Shown here one piece after another: positions 18,738-25,031 of a stretch of DNA of 64,000 nucleotides. The stretch's first letter is position 1, and each line of letters begins with the position of its first letter. This stretch comes from Jatrophihabitans sp964252635. Its GTDB lineage: Bacteria; Actinomycetota; Actinomycetes; Mycobacteriales; Jatrophihabitantaceae. Below the pieces are notes generated by a model, which did not search any database, had not been told where the DNA came from, and was given only the letters and a program-made list of their open reading frames with translations. A program made the position numbers and the translations under genes. Location of the stretch: NCBI RefSeq assembly GCF_964252635.1, contig NZ_CAXUNP010000004.1:82186-146185 (forward strand), written 5' to 3'.

Positions 18738-18746
18738 CTGTCCACA
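18738..18746 (+). promoter_or_regulatory. DnaA-box-like site (8/9)
   Basis: CTGTCCACA differs at one base from the actinobacterial DnaA box TTGTCCACA. It lies in the gap between the YgjP-like gene and the ThiF-like gene, next to a short AT-rich stretch (18749-18775). Confidence 0.35.
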
Positions 18747-18827
18747 GATGTGAATATTGACTTTAGGGTTATCCCTGGTGACGGTGCGTGATCGGAATGT
18801 TGCGTGGTGGCCCGCCCTCGATCGGCC

Positions 18828-18836
18828 TGTGGACAA
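18828..18836 (-). promoter_or_regulatory. DnaA-box-like site (9/9)
   Basis: TGTGGACAA is the exact reverse complement of TTGTCCACA. It is 82 bp from the near-match at 18738 and in opposite orientation, just ahead of the likely start of the ThiF-like gene. Confidence 0.4.
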
Positions 18837-18865
18837 CGGCCCGGACGGTGCTGCGACCCGGCACG

Positions 18866-19966
18866 ATGTGCGGCGTGACCCGATCCGACGCGGCCGCGGC
18901 CCCGGCCGGCTTCCAGCTCAGCCCGGCCGCCCGACTGCTCTGGCGGACGGCGGACTCCATCCACCTGGAGCTCGGACACCGCCGTGCCGTGGTCGAGAAC
19001 CTGCCCGGACCGGTCGTCCGCCACCTGGTCACGGGCCACGAACCGATCGGCCACGACCCGGTCGGCCTCGGCGGCCCGGTTCACGGACCGCAGGTCGCGT
19101 TGCCCGAGCTCGCGCCCGACGTCCTGGAGGCGCTCGACACCCTCGTCGACGACGGGTTCCTGTGGACCCGGACCGGTGTGGACGACGGCCTGCGCACGCC
19201 GCCCACGCCTCGCCTGGCCGGCCAGCTCGCGGCCCTGGCCGTCCGTCACGGCGAGAGCGCGGCGGAGCTGCTGCACGCCCGTCGGCACTGCTCCGTGGTG
19301 GTGGCCGGGAACACGGCGGCCACCGTCCACCTCGCCGCCCTGCTGGCCGCAGCCGGGGTCGGGCGGGTGCGCTGTGCGGTCGACGGCACGGTCCGACTGC
19401 TGCACGCCGTACCCGGCGGCGTCGACCCCGGCGCGGAGGGCACCGACCTGCAGGTGGCCGCCGTCGATGCGGTGTTGCGAGCCGCGCCCGACGCCGATGT
19501 CACGCCGCTGCCCCCGGACGAGGTCCCCGACCTGACCGTGCTCGCCCAGGCCGGTCCGGTCGACGACGACCGGCGGGCGGCCCTGCACGCGGACCGCGCG
19601 GCGCATCTGCGCCTCGCGGTGGGCGTAGACCACGCCGTGGTCGGCCCGCTCGTGCTGCCGGGGCTGACCAGCTGCCTGCGCTGCGCCGACCTGCACCGTC
19701 GTGATCGCGACCCGGCGTGGCCCGTCCTGTCGGCGCAACTGGCCGTTCCCCGGCGGTACGGGCACCCGAGCGACGTCATCGTCTCGACCCTCGCCGTCGG
19801 CGCTGCCGCCCTGCAGGTGCTGGCCTTCCTGGACGGCGCAGACCCCGCCAGCATCGACGGCACCCTCGAGCTGCACCCCCCGGACTGGCGCGCGCGGCGC
19901 CGTTCGTGGTCGCCGCACCCGGCCTGCGACTGCGGGCTCGGGCGGTTGGGCAGAATGGGGCAGTGA
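18866..19966 (+). CDS. ThiF-like / TOMM leader-peptide-binding-like protein
   Basis: About 366 residues. The fold resembles ThiF/E1-like proteins and cyclodehydratase partner domains: a winged-helix-like N-terminal third, then a Rossmann-type region beginning CSVVVAGNTAATVHLAALL. The usual GxGGxG loop is degenerate and no adenylation Arg finger is evident, so catalytic activity is doubtful. Four cysteines in two pairs, CLRC near residue 270 and CDCG at the end, probably bind zinc. It corresponds to Rv3196 by position (from memory). No YcaO, precursor peptide or dehydrogenase gene is nearby, so a RiPP role is not supported. ATG 18866 is chosen; GTG 18875 is possible. Its stop overlaps the kinase start. 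Confidence 0.75.
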   Translation: MCGVTRSDAAAAPAGFQLSPAARLLWRTADSIHLELGHRRAVVENLPGPVVRHLVTGHEPIGHDPVGLGGPVHGPQVALPELAPDVLEALDTLVDDGFLWTRTGVDDGLRTPPTPRLAGQLAALAVRHGESAAELLHARRHCSVVVAGNTAATVHLAALLAAAGVGRVRCAVDGTVRLLHAVPGGVDPGAEGTDLQVAAVDAVLRAAPDADVTPLPPDEVPDLTVLAQAGPVDDDRRAALHADRAAHLRLAVGVDHAVVGPLVLPGLTSCLRCADLHRRDRDPAWPVLSAQLAVPRRYGHPSDVIVSTLAVGAAALQVLAFLDGADPASIDGTLELHPPDWRARRRSWSPHPACDCGLGRLGRMGQ

Positions 19967-21357
19967 CTGATCACCCGGCCGGCGACGACGGCCGTCCCGG
20001 ACGCGGGCGGGCCCAGCGCCCCGAACGCCGCCAGCGCTCCGATCGGCCCTACATCCCGCAGCGGCGGGGGTCGCGCACCGCGAAGCTGGCCTCGCTGCCC
20101 CTCGGGGTCGCGGGACGAGCCACGCTCGGCCTGGGCCGGCGGATCAGCGGGCGCTCTCAGGAGGAGGTCCAGGCCGACCTGCAGGCCCGCACCGCCGAGC
20201 AGCTGTTCAACGTTCTCGGTGAGCTCAAGGGCGGCGCCATGAAGTTCGGCCAGGCGCTGTCGGTGTTCGAGGCCGCGCTGCCCGAGGAGCACGCCGCGCC
20301 CTACCGTGCGGCCCTGACCAAGCTGCAGGAGGCCGCACCGCCGATGCCCGCGGCCACCGTGCGCACCGTGCTGGACGAGCAGTTCGGGACGAGCTGGCGC
20401 AGCCGCTTCCAGGACTTCGACGAGACCCCGGCTGCCGCGGCCAGCATCGGCCAGGTGCACCGCGCGGTGTGGAGCGACGGCCGCGAGGTGGCCGTCAAGC
20501 TGCAGTACCCCGGCGCCGGCCCCGCGCTGATGGCCGACCTGTCACAACTCACCCGCTTCGCCTGGCTCTTCGGCCGGATCTCACCGGGGCTCGACGTCAA
20601 GCCGCTGCTGGCCGAGCTCAAGGACCGGGTGCTCGAGGAGCTCGACTACACCCTGGAGGCCGAGTCGCAGCGTGCCTTCGCGGCCGCCTACGCCGACGAC
20701 CCGGACATCGCTGTGCCACGCGTGGTGGCCAGCGCCCCGAAGGCCGTCGTCAGCGAGTGGATGGACGGCACCCAGCTCTCCGCGGTGATCAGCGACGGCG
20801 ACCAGGAGCTACGCGACCGCGCCGGCTCGCTGCTCGCGCTGCTGCACTACTCCGCCCCCAGCCGCGCCGGCCTGCTGCACGCCGACCCGCACCCCGGCAA
20901 CTTCCGCATGCTGGCCGACGGTCGGCTCGGGGTCATCGACTTCGGCGCCGTCGCCCGGTTGCCCGACGGGTACCCGCCGGCGCTGGGCCGGCTGACCCGG
21001 CTGGCCGTCGACGGCGACGAGGAGGGAGCGCTGGCCGTGCTCCGCGGGCTCGGCTTCGTGCGTCCCGACGTCGATATCACGGCCCACCAGGTGATGGACT
21101 ACCTCGGCCCGATCCTCGAACCGCTGCGGGAGCCGACCTTCACCTTCACCCGTGAGTGGATGCGCGAGCAGGCAGCGCGCATCGGCGACCCGCGCAGCGA
21201 GCAGGCCCGGGTGGGCCGCCTGCTCAACCTGCCGCCCGACTACTTCCTGATCCACCGCGTGACGCTGGGCTCGATCGGCGTGCTCTGCCAGCTGGGCGCG
21301 ACCGCGCCCTACCGGGCCTTGGCCGAGCAGTGGTCGCCCGGGTTCACCGACGACTGA
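19963..21357 (+). CDS. ABC1/UbiB (AarF) family atypical kinase
   Basis: A 464-residue ABC1-family protein. It shows the family KxGQ motif (GGAMKFGQALS near residue 90), the alanine-rich AAAASIGQVHRA nucleotide loop near 165, VAVKLQYPG with the ATP-binding Lys, HADPHPGNF and VIDFGAV (metal-binding Asp). Members are atypical kinases/ATPases linked to quinone synthesis (UbiB/Coq8); the actinobacterial role is not defined. Its GTG start overlaps the ThiF-like stop by 4 nt (GTGA), so translation is coupled and the two proteins probably act together. It matches Rv3197 by position. Confidence 0.92.
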   Translation: MTDHPAGDDGRPGRGRAQRPERRQRSDRPYIPQRRGSRTAKLASLPLGVAGRATLGLGRRISGRSQEEVQADLQARTAEQLFNVLGELKGGAMKFGQALSVFEAALPEEHAAPYRAALTKLQEAAPPMPAATVRTVLDEQFGTSWRSRFQDFDETPAAAASIGQVHRAVWSDGREVAVKLQYPGAGPALMADLSQLTRFAWLFGRISPGLDVKPLLAELKDRVLEELDYTLEAESQRAFAAAYADDPDIAVPRVVASAPKAVVSEWMDGTQLSAVISDGDQELRDRAGSLLALLHYSAPSRAGLLHADPHPGNFRMLADGRLGVIDFGAVARLPDGYPPALGRLTRLAVDGDEEGALAVLRGLGFVRPDVDITAHQVMDYLGPILEPLREPTFTFTREWMREQAARIGDPRSEQARVGRLLNLPPDYFLIHRVTLGSIGVLCQLGATAPYRALAEQWSPGFTDD

Positions 21358-21387
21358 GCGCAGCCCGGGGCGCCGGCGATCCCACCC

Positions 21388-22299
21388 CTATGGGGCCTTT
21401 ACGTGGACGGCGAGCCACGCTGGAATGACAAGAATGAGCAGTCTCGAACAAACCGTCGGTGCCGACGTCTGCGGCGGCACTCCCCCGTCCTGTTCGCTGT
21501 GCGGGTCGGTGGCGGACCCTCGGACGGACGGTGACCCGCCGCTCGGTTGGTCGGCGGACATGATCGAGACCAGCGAGGGAACGCGGCCCCGGTGGGTCTG
21601 CCCGACGTGTACGCGGCGCTTCGTCCGGTCGATCGAGGCCAAGCTCGACCAGCAGTGGTGGTGAGCGGCCTGGGACGGCCCCGCGACGCAGCACGACCCG
21701 GCCACCGGATCGGCTGATCCGGCGACCGGGTCGGACTCATCGGGCGAGTGCCCAGTCGGCCTGACGCCCGTGGCGACGCTCGGCGGCGCGTGCGAAACGC
21801 GACAGGCGGCGCCAGCGCCGTTGGGCGGCCAGCTCGCGGGCCACGCCCGCCTCCCGGCTGCGTCGCTGCCCGTCGTGCATTCGCTCGCGGGCGAGGGCTT
21901 CGTGCATGGTGTACATCTCGATGCTCCCTGACAGTTGGTGTGCAGTTCGGTGGTGGACCGGTGTCGCGGCGATCCCGCCGCGACCTCGGTGCTGTCGGCC
22001 TTGCGCGGGCGTCCGCGCGGCCGCTTGCGGGCGATGACCGTGCCGCGCTCGAAGATCTCGCCGCCCCACACGCCCCAGGGCTCCCGACGCTCGATGGCGC
22101 CTTCGAGGCAGGTGAGGCGGGCCGGGCACTGGTGGCAGAACGACTTCGCGCGCTCGAGCTCGGCCGGGGTCTCGGCGAACCAGAGCTCGGCGTTCTCCAC
22201 CCGGCAGGGCAGGTCGTCCGGACACTGCTTCGAGAGCGGGTCCAGCGCGTCGACCGCGATCGGGTCGAGCACGAGCTCATCGGTGCAGCTGGTCAACAC
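21388..22299 (-). CDS. whiB7: WhiB7-type transcriptional regulator, reading frame without the usual early stop
   Basis: The first about 102 residues are a complete WhiB7: four [4Fe-4S] cysteines (C32, C55, C58, C64), the EPWGVWGGE turn at 73-81, and the AT-hook RGRPRK at 95-100 that distinguishes WhiB7. It is an iron-sulfur co-activator of the primary sigma factor that turns on intrinsic antibiotic resistance. GTG 22299 has a perfect AAGGAGGTGA six bases upstream. Oddly, the frame stays open to 21388 (303 codons), adding about 200 residues of Ser/Pro/Arg/His-rich sequence without family features. A 9-bp hairpin at 21963-21984 lies where the gene normally ends. The functional protein is the part at about 21990-22299. 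Confidence 0.88.
   Translation of the reverse strand: MLTSCTDELVLDPIAVDALDPLSKQCPDDLPCRVENAELWFAETPAELERAKSFCHQCPARLTCLEGAIERREPWGVWGGEIFERGTVIARKRPRGRPRKADSTEVAAGSPRHRSTTELHTNCQGASRCTPCTKPSPASECTTGSDAAGRRAWPASWPPNGAGAACRVSHAPPSVATGVRPTGHSPDESDPVAGSADPVAGSCCVAGPSQAAHHHCWSSLASIDRTKRRVHVGQTHRGRVPSLVSIMSADQPSGGSPSVRGSATDPHSEQDGGVPPQTSAPTVCSRLLILVIPAWLAVHVKAP
21425..21664 (+). CDS. Small zinc-ribbon protein, conserved in actinobacteria
   Basis: A 79-residue protein with two Cys pairs, CSLCG near residue 23 and CPTC near residue 59, spaced as a zinc ribbon. The central GDPPLGWSADMIE and C-terminal RRFVRSIEAKLD segments are conserved in homologues I recall from actinobacteria beside whiB/ABC1 genes. 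ATG 21425 and ATG 21434 are both possible starts. It follows the ABC1 kinase by 67 bp and is probably the last gene of that unit, ending at the hairpin at 21695. It may bind nucleic acid or protein; function unknown. Confidence 0.8.
   Translation: MTRMSSLEQTVGADVCGGTPPSCSLCGSVADPRTDGDPPLGWSADMIETSEGTRPRWVCPTCTRRFVRSIEAKLDQQWW
21695..21732. terminator. Hairpin between convergent zinc-ribbon and 59-residue genes
   Basis: A 17-bp stem with two mismatches (21695-21711 against 21716-21732) and a 4-nt loop. It sits exactly between two convergent stops and probably terminates both. Confidence 0.7.
21737..21916 (-). CDS. Small basic protein downstream of whiB7
   Basis: A 59-residue Arg/Ala-rich helical protein starting MYTMHEALARERM. 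ATG 21916 has a good AGGGAG site 8-9 nt upstream. Similar MHEALARxRM-type small proteins are common in actinobacteria and are of unknown function. It is encoded in a different frame inside the unusually long open frame of whiB7, so both cannot be ordinary genes here: either whiB7 has lost its stop or the two overlap fully. I favour this being a real separate gene because of its ribosome site and family resemblance. Confidence 0.65.
   Translation of the reverse strand: MYTMHEALARERMHDGQRRSREAGVARELAAQRRWRRLSRFARAAERRHGRQADWALAR
21963..21984. terminator. Short hairpin just after the WhiB7 AT-hook codons
   Basis: A perfect 9-bp stem (21963-21971 against 21976-21984) with a 4-nt loop. It lies 16 bp past the last AT-hook codon, where a stop and terminator would be expected; no T-run follows, so termination is uncertain. 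Confidence 0.4.
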
Positions 22300-22305
22300 G
22301 TCGGG

Positions 22306-22315
22306 TCACCTCCTT
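22306..22315 (-). promoter_or_regulatory. Perfect Shine-Dalgarno site of whiB7
   Basis: AAGGAGGTGA on the minus strand, 6 nt before the GTG at 22299. It is the strongest ribosome site seen in the window and fixes the whiB7 start. Confidence 0.9.
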
Positions 22316-22384
22316 CTTCGGTGTGCTGGTAACGGGTGATGCTGGACTGCGGGTCTGACATGGGCTCCGGTCTCACGACAGGTC

Positions 22385-22432
22385 CGGACAAACAACGAGG
22401 CCGCGGTTCCCAGGTAGGGAGCCGCGGCCTCG
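22385..22432 (-). terminator. Intrinsic terminator (attenuator) in whiB7 leader
   Basis: A 16-bp stem with one wobble (22396-22411 against 22417-22432) and a 5-nt loop. On the minus strand it is followed at once by TTGTTTGTCC, a T-rich tract rare in this GC-rich DNA. It lies about 100 nt before the whiB7 start, so it would stop whiB7 transcription unless prevented. Confidence 0.85.
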
Positions 22433-22477
22433 AGGAGTGCCGGTCGCTGACGACGGTCAGCGTGGTTCTCCTCGAGG
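22428..22477 (-). promoter_or_regulatory. Possible antiterminator stem in whiB7 leader
   Basis: A perfect 10-bp inverted repeat (22428-22437 against 22468-22477) encloses a small hairpin (22446-22451 against 22456-22461). Its last 5 nt are the first 5 nt of the terminator stem, so both cannot fully form together. The leader ORF stop (22457-22459) lies inside it. Confidence 0.55.
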
Positions 22478-22816
22478 CGGGGCGCCCTGCTTGGCGGCTG
22501 CGGCCGTTGCGGCGGCCGGCATCGTGGTGACGTCGTGGTTCCTGACGGCGCTGCCGCCACGACCGTCCGCGGACGGGACGTCGGTGTAGTTGTGGAACGG
22601 ATTGATGCGGACGCGAGGCATGCCACTGCCACCCTCGGCGAGCGAGACGGCGGCCCACGTCGGGCGCTGCGTCAGCGAGGCGGCCAGCGTCAGCGAGGCG
22701 GCCAGTTTCAGCGAGGCGGCCAGTTTCAGCGAGGCGGCCAGGGGCAGTCCGCTGCCGGCGATGCAGGCAGAGGGCGTCGCGACCTGGGTCGGATTCACGA
22801 TCTCCACGTCGGTCAC
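22457..22816 (-). CDS. Leader ORF upstream of whiB7
   Basis: An open frame of 119 codons from GTG 22816 (AGAGAGG close upstream) or 54 codons from ATG 22621 (GAGGGTGG 7 nt upstream). It ends 25 bp before the attenuator stem, inside the candidate antiterminator. The C-terminal 54 residues start MPRVRINPFHNYTDVPS and are not recognised; the N-terminal part has four LAASLK/LAASLT-type hexads from 18-bp repeats. Known whiB7 genes have upstream ORFs whose translation state controls termination, and this position fits that role. The peptide itself may have no function. Choice of start is uncertain. Confidence 0.6.
   Translation of the reverse strand: MTDVEIVNPTQVATPSACIAGSGLPLAASLKLAASLKLAASLTLAASLTQRPTWAAVSLAEGGSGMPRVRINPFHNYTDVPSADGRGGSAVRNHDVTTMPAAATAAAAKQGAPPRGEPR
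22671..22742. repeat. Four 18-bp tandem repeats in whiB7 leader
   Basis: Units at 22671-22688, 22689-22706, 22707-22724 and 22725-22742 share TCAGCGAGGCGGCCAG. Length is a multiple of three, so they preserve the leader ORF frame. No spacers, so not a CRISPR. Confidence 0.85.
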
Positions 22817-22869
22817 CGCCTCTCTGCTCTCGTGAGCGCACGAAGGCGCCCGTCCCGGAATGTGTGGCC

Positions 22870-22908
22870 GAAGATTATCGGCGACCGCTGACGGGCCGCA
22901 ACTCATTT
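22870..22908 (-). promoter_or_regulatory. whiB7 promoter with AT-rich WhiB7 element
   Basis: On the minus strand: ATAAATGA (22901-22908), then TTGCGG as -35 (22894-22899), an 18-nt spacer, and TAATCT as -10 (22870-22875). AAAT sits three bases upstream of the TTG, which is the spacing known for WhiB7-activated promoters. Transcription would start near 22863, giving a leader of about 560 nt. Confidence 0.8.
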
Positions 22909-22993
22909 ATCGGGCAGGAACCGACGAGACGTTTGCCGTCGCAACGACCGCTCCGTCCGGCGCCGTCGCGCCGCCTGCGCCACACTGTGCGAC

Positions 22994-24616
22994 GTGATCG
23001 AGGTCCGCGCCCTCCGCGCCTCCCGGCCGGCGGCGTTGAGCGCCGTCCTGGCCGTGCTGTTCCTGACCTTCCTCGACACCACCGTCGTCAGCGTCACGCT
23101 CGGCGATCTCGAGTCCGACATCTCGGCCGGCGTCATCCCGCTGCAGTGGGTCATCAACGCCTACGCCCTCGTGTTCGCCAGCCTGATGCTGCTCGGCGGC
23201 ATGCTCGCCGACCGCCTCGGACGGCGCCGGGTGATGCTCGCCGGCATCGTGGTGTTCGCGGTGGGCTCGGTCCTGTGCGCGGTCGCTTCGAGCATCGGGC
23301 TGGTGATCGGCGGACGTGCGGTCATGGGGCTCGGCGCCGCGGCGTGCGAACCCGGAACCCTGTCCGTCATCCGGCAGCTCTACCCCGAGCGCGGCCGACG
23401 AGCCAGGGCCCTCGGCGCCTGGTCGGCGGTGTCCGGGCTCGCCCTCGCGCTCGGCCCGGTCGTCGGCGGCCTGCTGGTCGGCGCGGACGGCTGGCGCTCG
23501 GTGTTCTGGTTCAACCTCGTCGTCGCGCTCGTCCTGCTCGTCGCCGTGGCCCTGGTCGTGCCCGAGAGCCGCGACCCGGAACCCGGGGCGGTGGACGTGG
23601 CCGGGGTGCTGCTCGGTGCCGCCGGACTGGGCGCGATCATCTTCGCGGCGATCTCCGGCGAGTACGAGGGCTACCCGACCTGGTGGGTGGTCGCGCTGTT
23701 CGTGGCCGGCGGCCTCTGCCTGGTCGCCTTCGTGCCCGTGGAGCTCAGGGCTCGCACCCCGATGCTCGATCTGCGGGCGGTGCGGACACCGATCGTGTCG
23801 TCGTCGCTGTTCGCCGCCTTCGCCGTCTACTTCGGCGTCTTCGCGATCTTCTTCTTCACCGCGCTGTACCTCGACATCGGGCTCGGCTACTCCGGGCAGC
23901 GGCTCGCCGGCATGTTCGCGCCGATGGCCGTGGCGATCGCCGTCGGCGGCGTCGTGGCCGGGCCCTGGGTGGCCCGCGCGGGCGCGCGCCCGCCGACGGT
24001 GGTCGGGTGCGTGCTCGGCGCCGCCGGCATGCTGCTGGCGCGCGCCGAACTGGGCGCGGGGTCCGGCCTGACGTTCGGCCTCCTGGCCCTCGCGCTGGCC
24101 CTCGCCGGCCTGGGGTTCGGCATCACCGTCGTTCCGCTCACCTCGGCCGTGCTCACCCACATCCCGGCCCGTCGGTCCGGGATGGCGGCCTCGGCCACCA
24201 ACACCGCGCGGCAGCTGGGCGCGGTCGTCGGCGTGGCTGCGCTGGGCGCGATCGTGAACTCCCACCTGACCGCGGCCGTGGACAAGCTCGACCCGTTCCT
24301 GCTGAAGTTCGTCGGCGGCCGCGACAAGGCGATCAGCGTGCTGCAGACCGGCGGCGGTGGCGGTGGGTTCGACCTGAAGAAGCTCGTCCGCACCGAGGCG
24401 TTCCGGCCCTTCGTGGCCGAGTTCCTGGACGGCGTCCGGCTCGCCCTGCTCGTGGCCGTCGTGCTGACGCTCGCCGCCGGGGCGGTCGCCGCCCTCGTGC
24501 GCGAACCGGCCGCGCTGCCGGACGATGCGACGCTGCCCGACGATGCGACGCTGCCCGACGACGATGCACTACCCGACGACGATGCACTACCCGACGACGA
24601 GGCGGTCAGCCCGTAA
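22994..24616 (+). CDS. MFS drug-efflux-type transporter, DHA2 family, divergent from whiB7
   Basis: A 540-residue protein with about 14 membrane helices. It has the DHA2 features LDTTVVSVTLGDL in helix 1, WVINAYALVFASLMLLGG in helix 2 and ADRLGRRRVM as motif A in the loop after it, followed by a motif-C-like GPVVGG region in helix 5. These proteins export drugs by proton antiport. The C-terminus after the last helix is an acidic tail of five LPDD-type repeats (about residues 510-538). It shares the roughly 130-bp control region with whiB7, suggesting a role in resistance, though no WhiB7 site for this direction was seen. Its end overlaps the ASCH gene by 11 bp. Confidence 0.87.
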   Translation: MIEVRALRASRPAALSAVLAVLFLTFLDTTVVSVTLGDLESDISAGVIPLQWVINAYALVFASLMLLGGMLADRLGRRRVMLAGIVVFAVGSVLCAVASSIGLVIGGRAVMGLGAAACEPGTLSVIRQLYPERGRRARALGAWSAVSGLALALGPVVGGLLVGADGWRSVFWFNLVVALVLLVAVALVVPESRDPEPGAVDVAGVLLGAAGLGAIIFAAISGEYEGYPTWWVVALFVAGGLCLVAFVPVELRARTPMLDLRAVRTPIVSSSLFAAFAVYFGVFAIFFFTALYLDIGLGYSGQRLAGMFAPMAVAIAVGGVVAGPWVARAGARPPTVVGCVLGAAGMLLARAELGAGSGLTFGLLALALALAGLGFGITVVPLTSAVLTHIPARRSGMAASATNTARQLGAVVGVAALGAIVNSHLTAAVDKLDPFLLKFVGGRDKAISVLQTGGGGGGFDLKKLVRTEAFRPFVAEFLDGVRLALLVAVVLTLAAGAVAALVREPAALPDDATLPDDATLPDDDALPDDDALPDDEAVSP

Positions 24617-25031
24617 CGGGTGACACGACCTCGAAGTGGTGCACGACGACCGGCTCCGAGTCCCGCAGCTCCCAGGCGGGGTCGTGGGCGTCGGCCCGGA
24701 TCAGGTCGACGATGTCGAGCCAGAACCGCTCGTGCCCGCGGCGCCAGTCGGCGGCGTCGGCGTAACCCTCGCCCTCGGCGAAGGCGACGTCGTCGCCGAC
24801 GAGGTGCAGCGGCGTGATCGTCACCGCCGTCGTACGCACGGTCGCCCGCTCGCGGCCGGCCGAGTCCAGCACGGCGAGGACCTCCCCGACGCGCGGTAGG
24901 GGCTCGCCCGACAGGTACTCGACGGCCAGCGAGGAGGTCGCGGTCTTGTCCCCGCGCACCACGGCGTCCACGAGCCGGTCCCCCAGCCCGCCGTCGCCGT
25001 CGTAGCCGAAGCGCAGGGTTCCGTCCGTCAT
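24606..25031 (-). CDS. ASCH domain protein
   Basis: A 141-residue ASCH-domain protein (a PUA-like RNA-binding fold). It shows the GDKTATSSLAVEY segment (the conserved G-x-K-x-x-T/S motif) near residue 30, a PRVGEVLAVLDSAGRERA strand pair, and a C-terminal VVVHHFEVV strand. The ATG at 25031 overlaps the stop of uvrD2 (ATGA), so the two are translationally coupled. Proposed roles are RNA binding or base hydrolysis; the bacterial YqfB-type ASCH proteins hydrolyse N4-acetylcytidine, but that cannot be inferred here. Confidence 0.87.
   Translation of the reverse strand: MTDGTLRFGYDGDGGLGDRLVDAVVRGDKTATSSLAVEYLSGEPLPRVGEVLAVLDSAGRERATVRTTAVTITPLHLVGDDVAFAEGEGYADAADWRRGHERFWLDIVDLIRADAHDPAWELRDSEPVVVHHFEVVSPVTG

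Noticed and set aside
18738..18836. Origin of replication
   Set aside because: Only two DnaA-box-like sites, no box cluster, and no dnaA, dnaN or gyrB nearby.
18866..19966. RiPP (TOMM) biosynthesis cluster
   Set aside because: The ThiF-like protein has no YcaO, precursor peptide, dehydrogenase or protease partner, and its ATP loop is degenerate.
22671..22742. CRISPR-like short repeats
   Set aside because: The four 18-bp units are contiguous without spacers and no cas genes are present.
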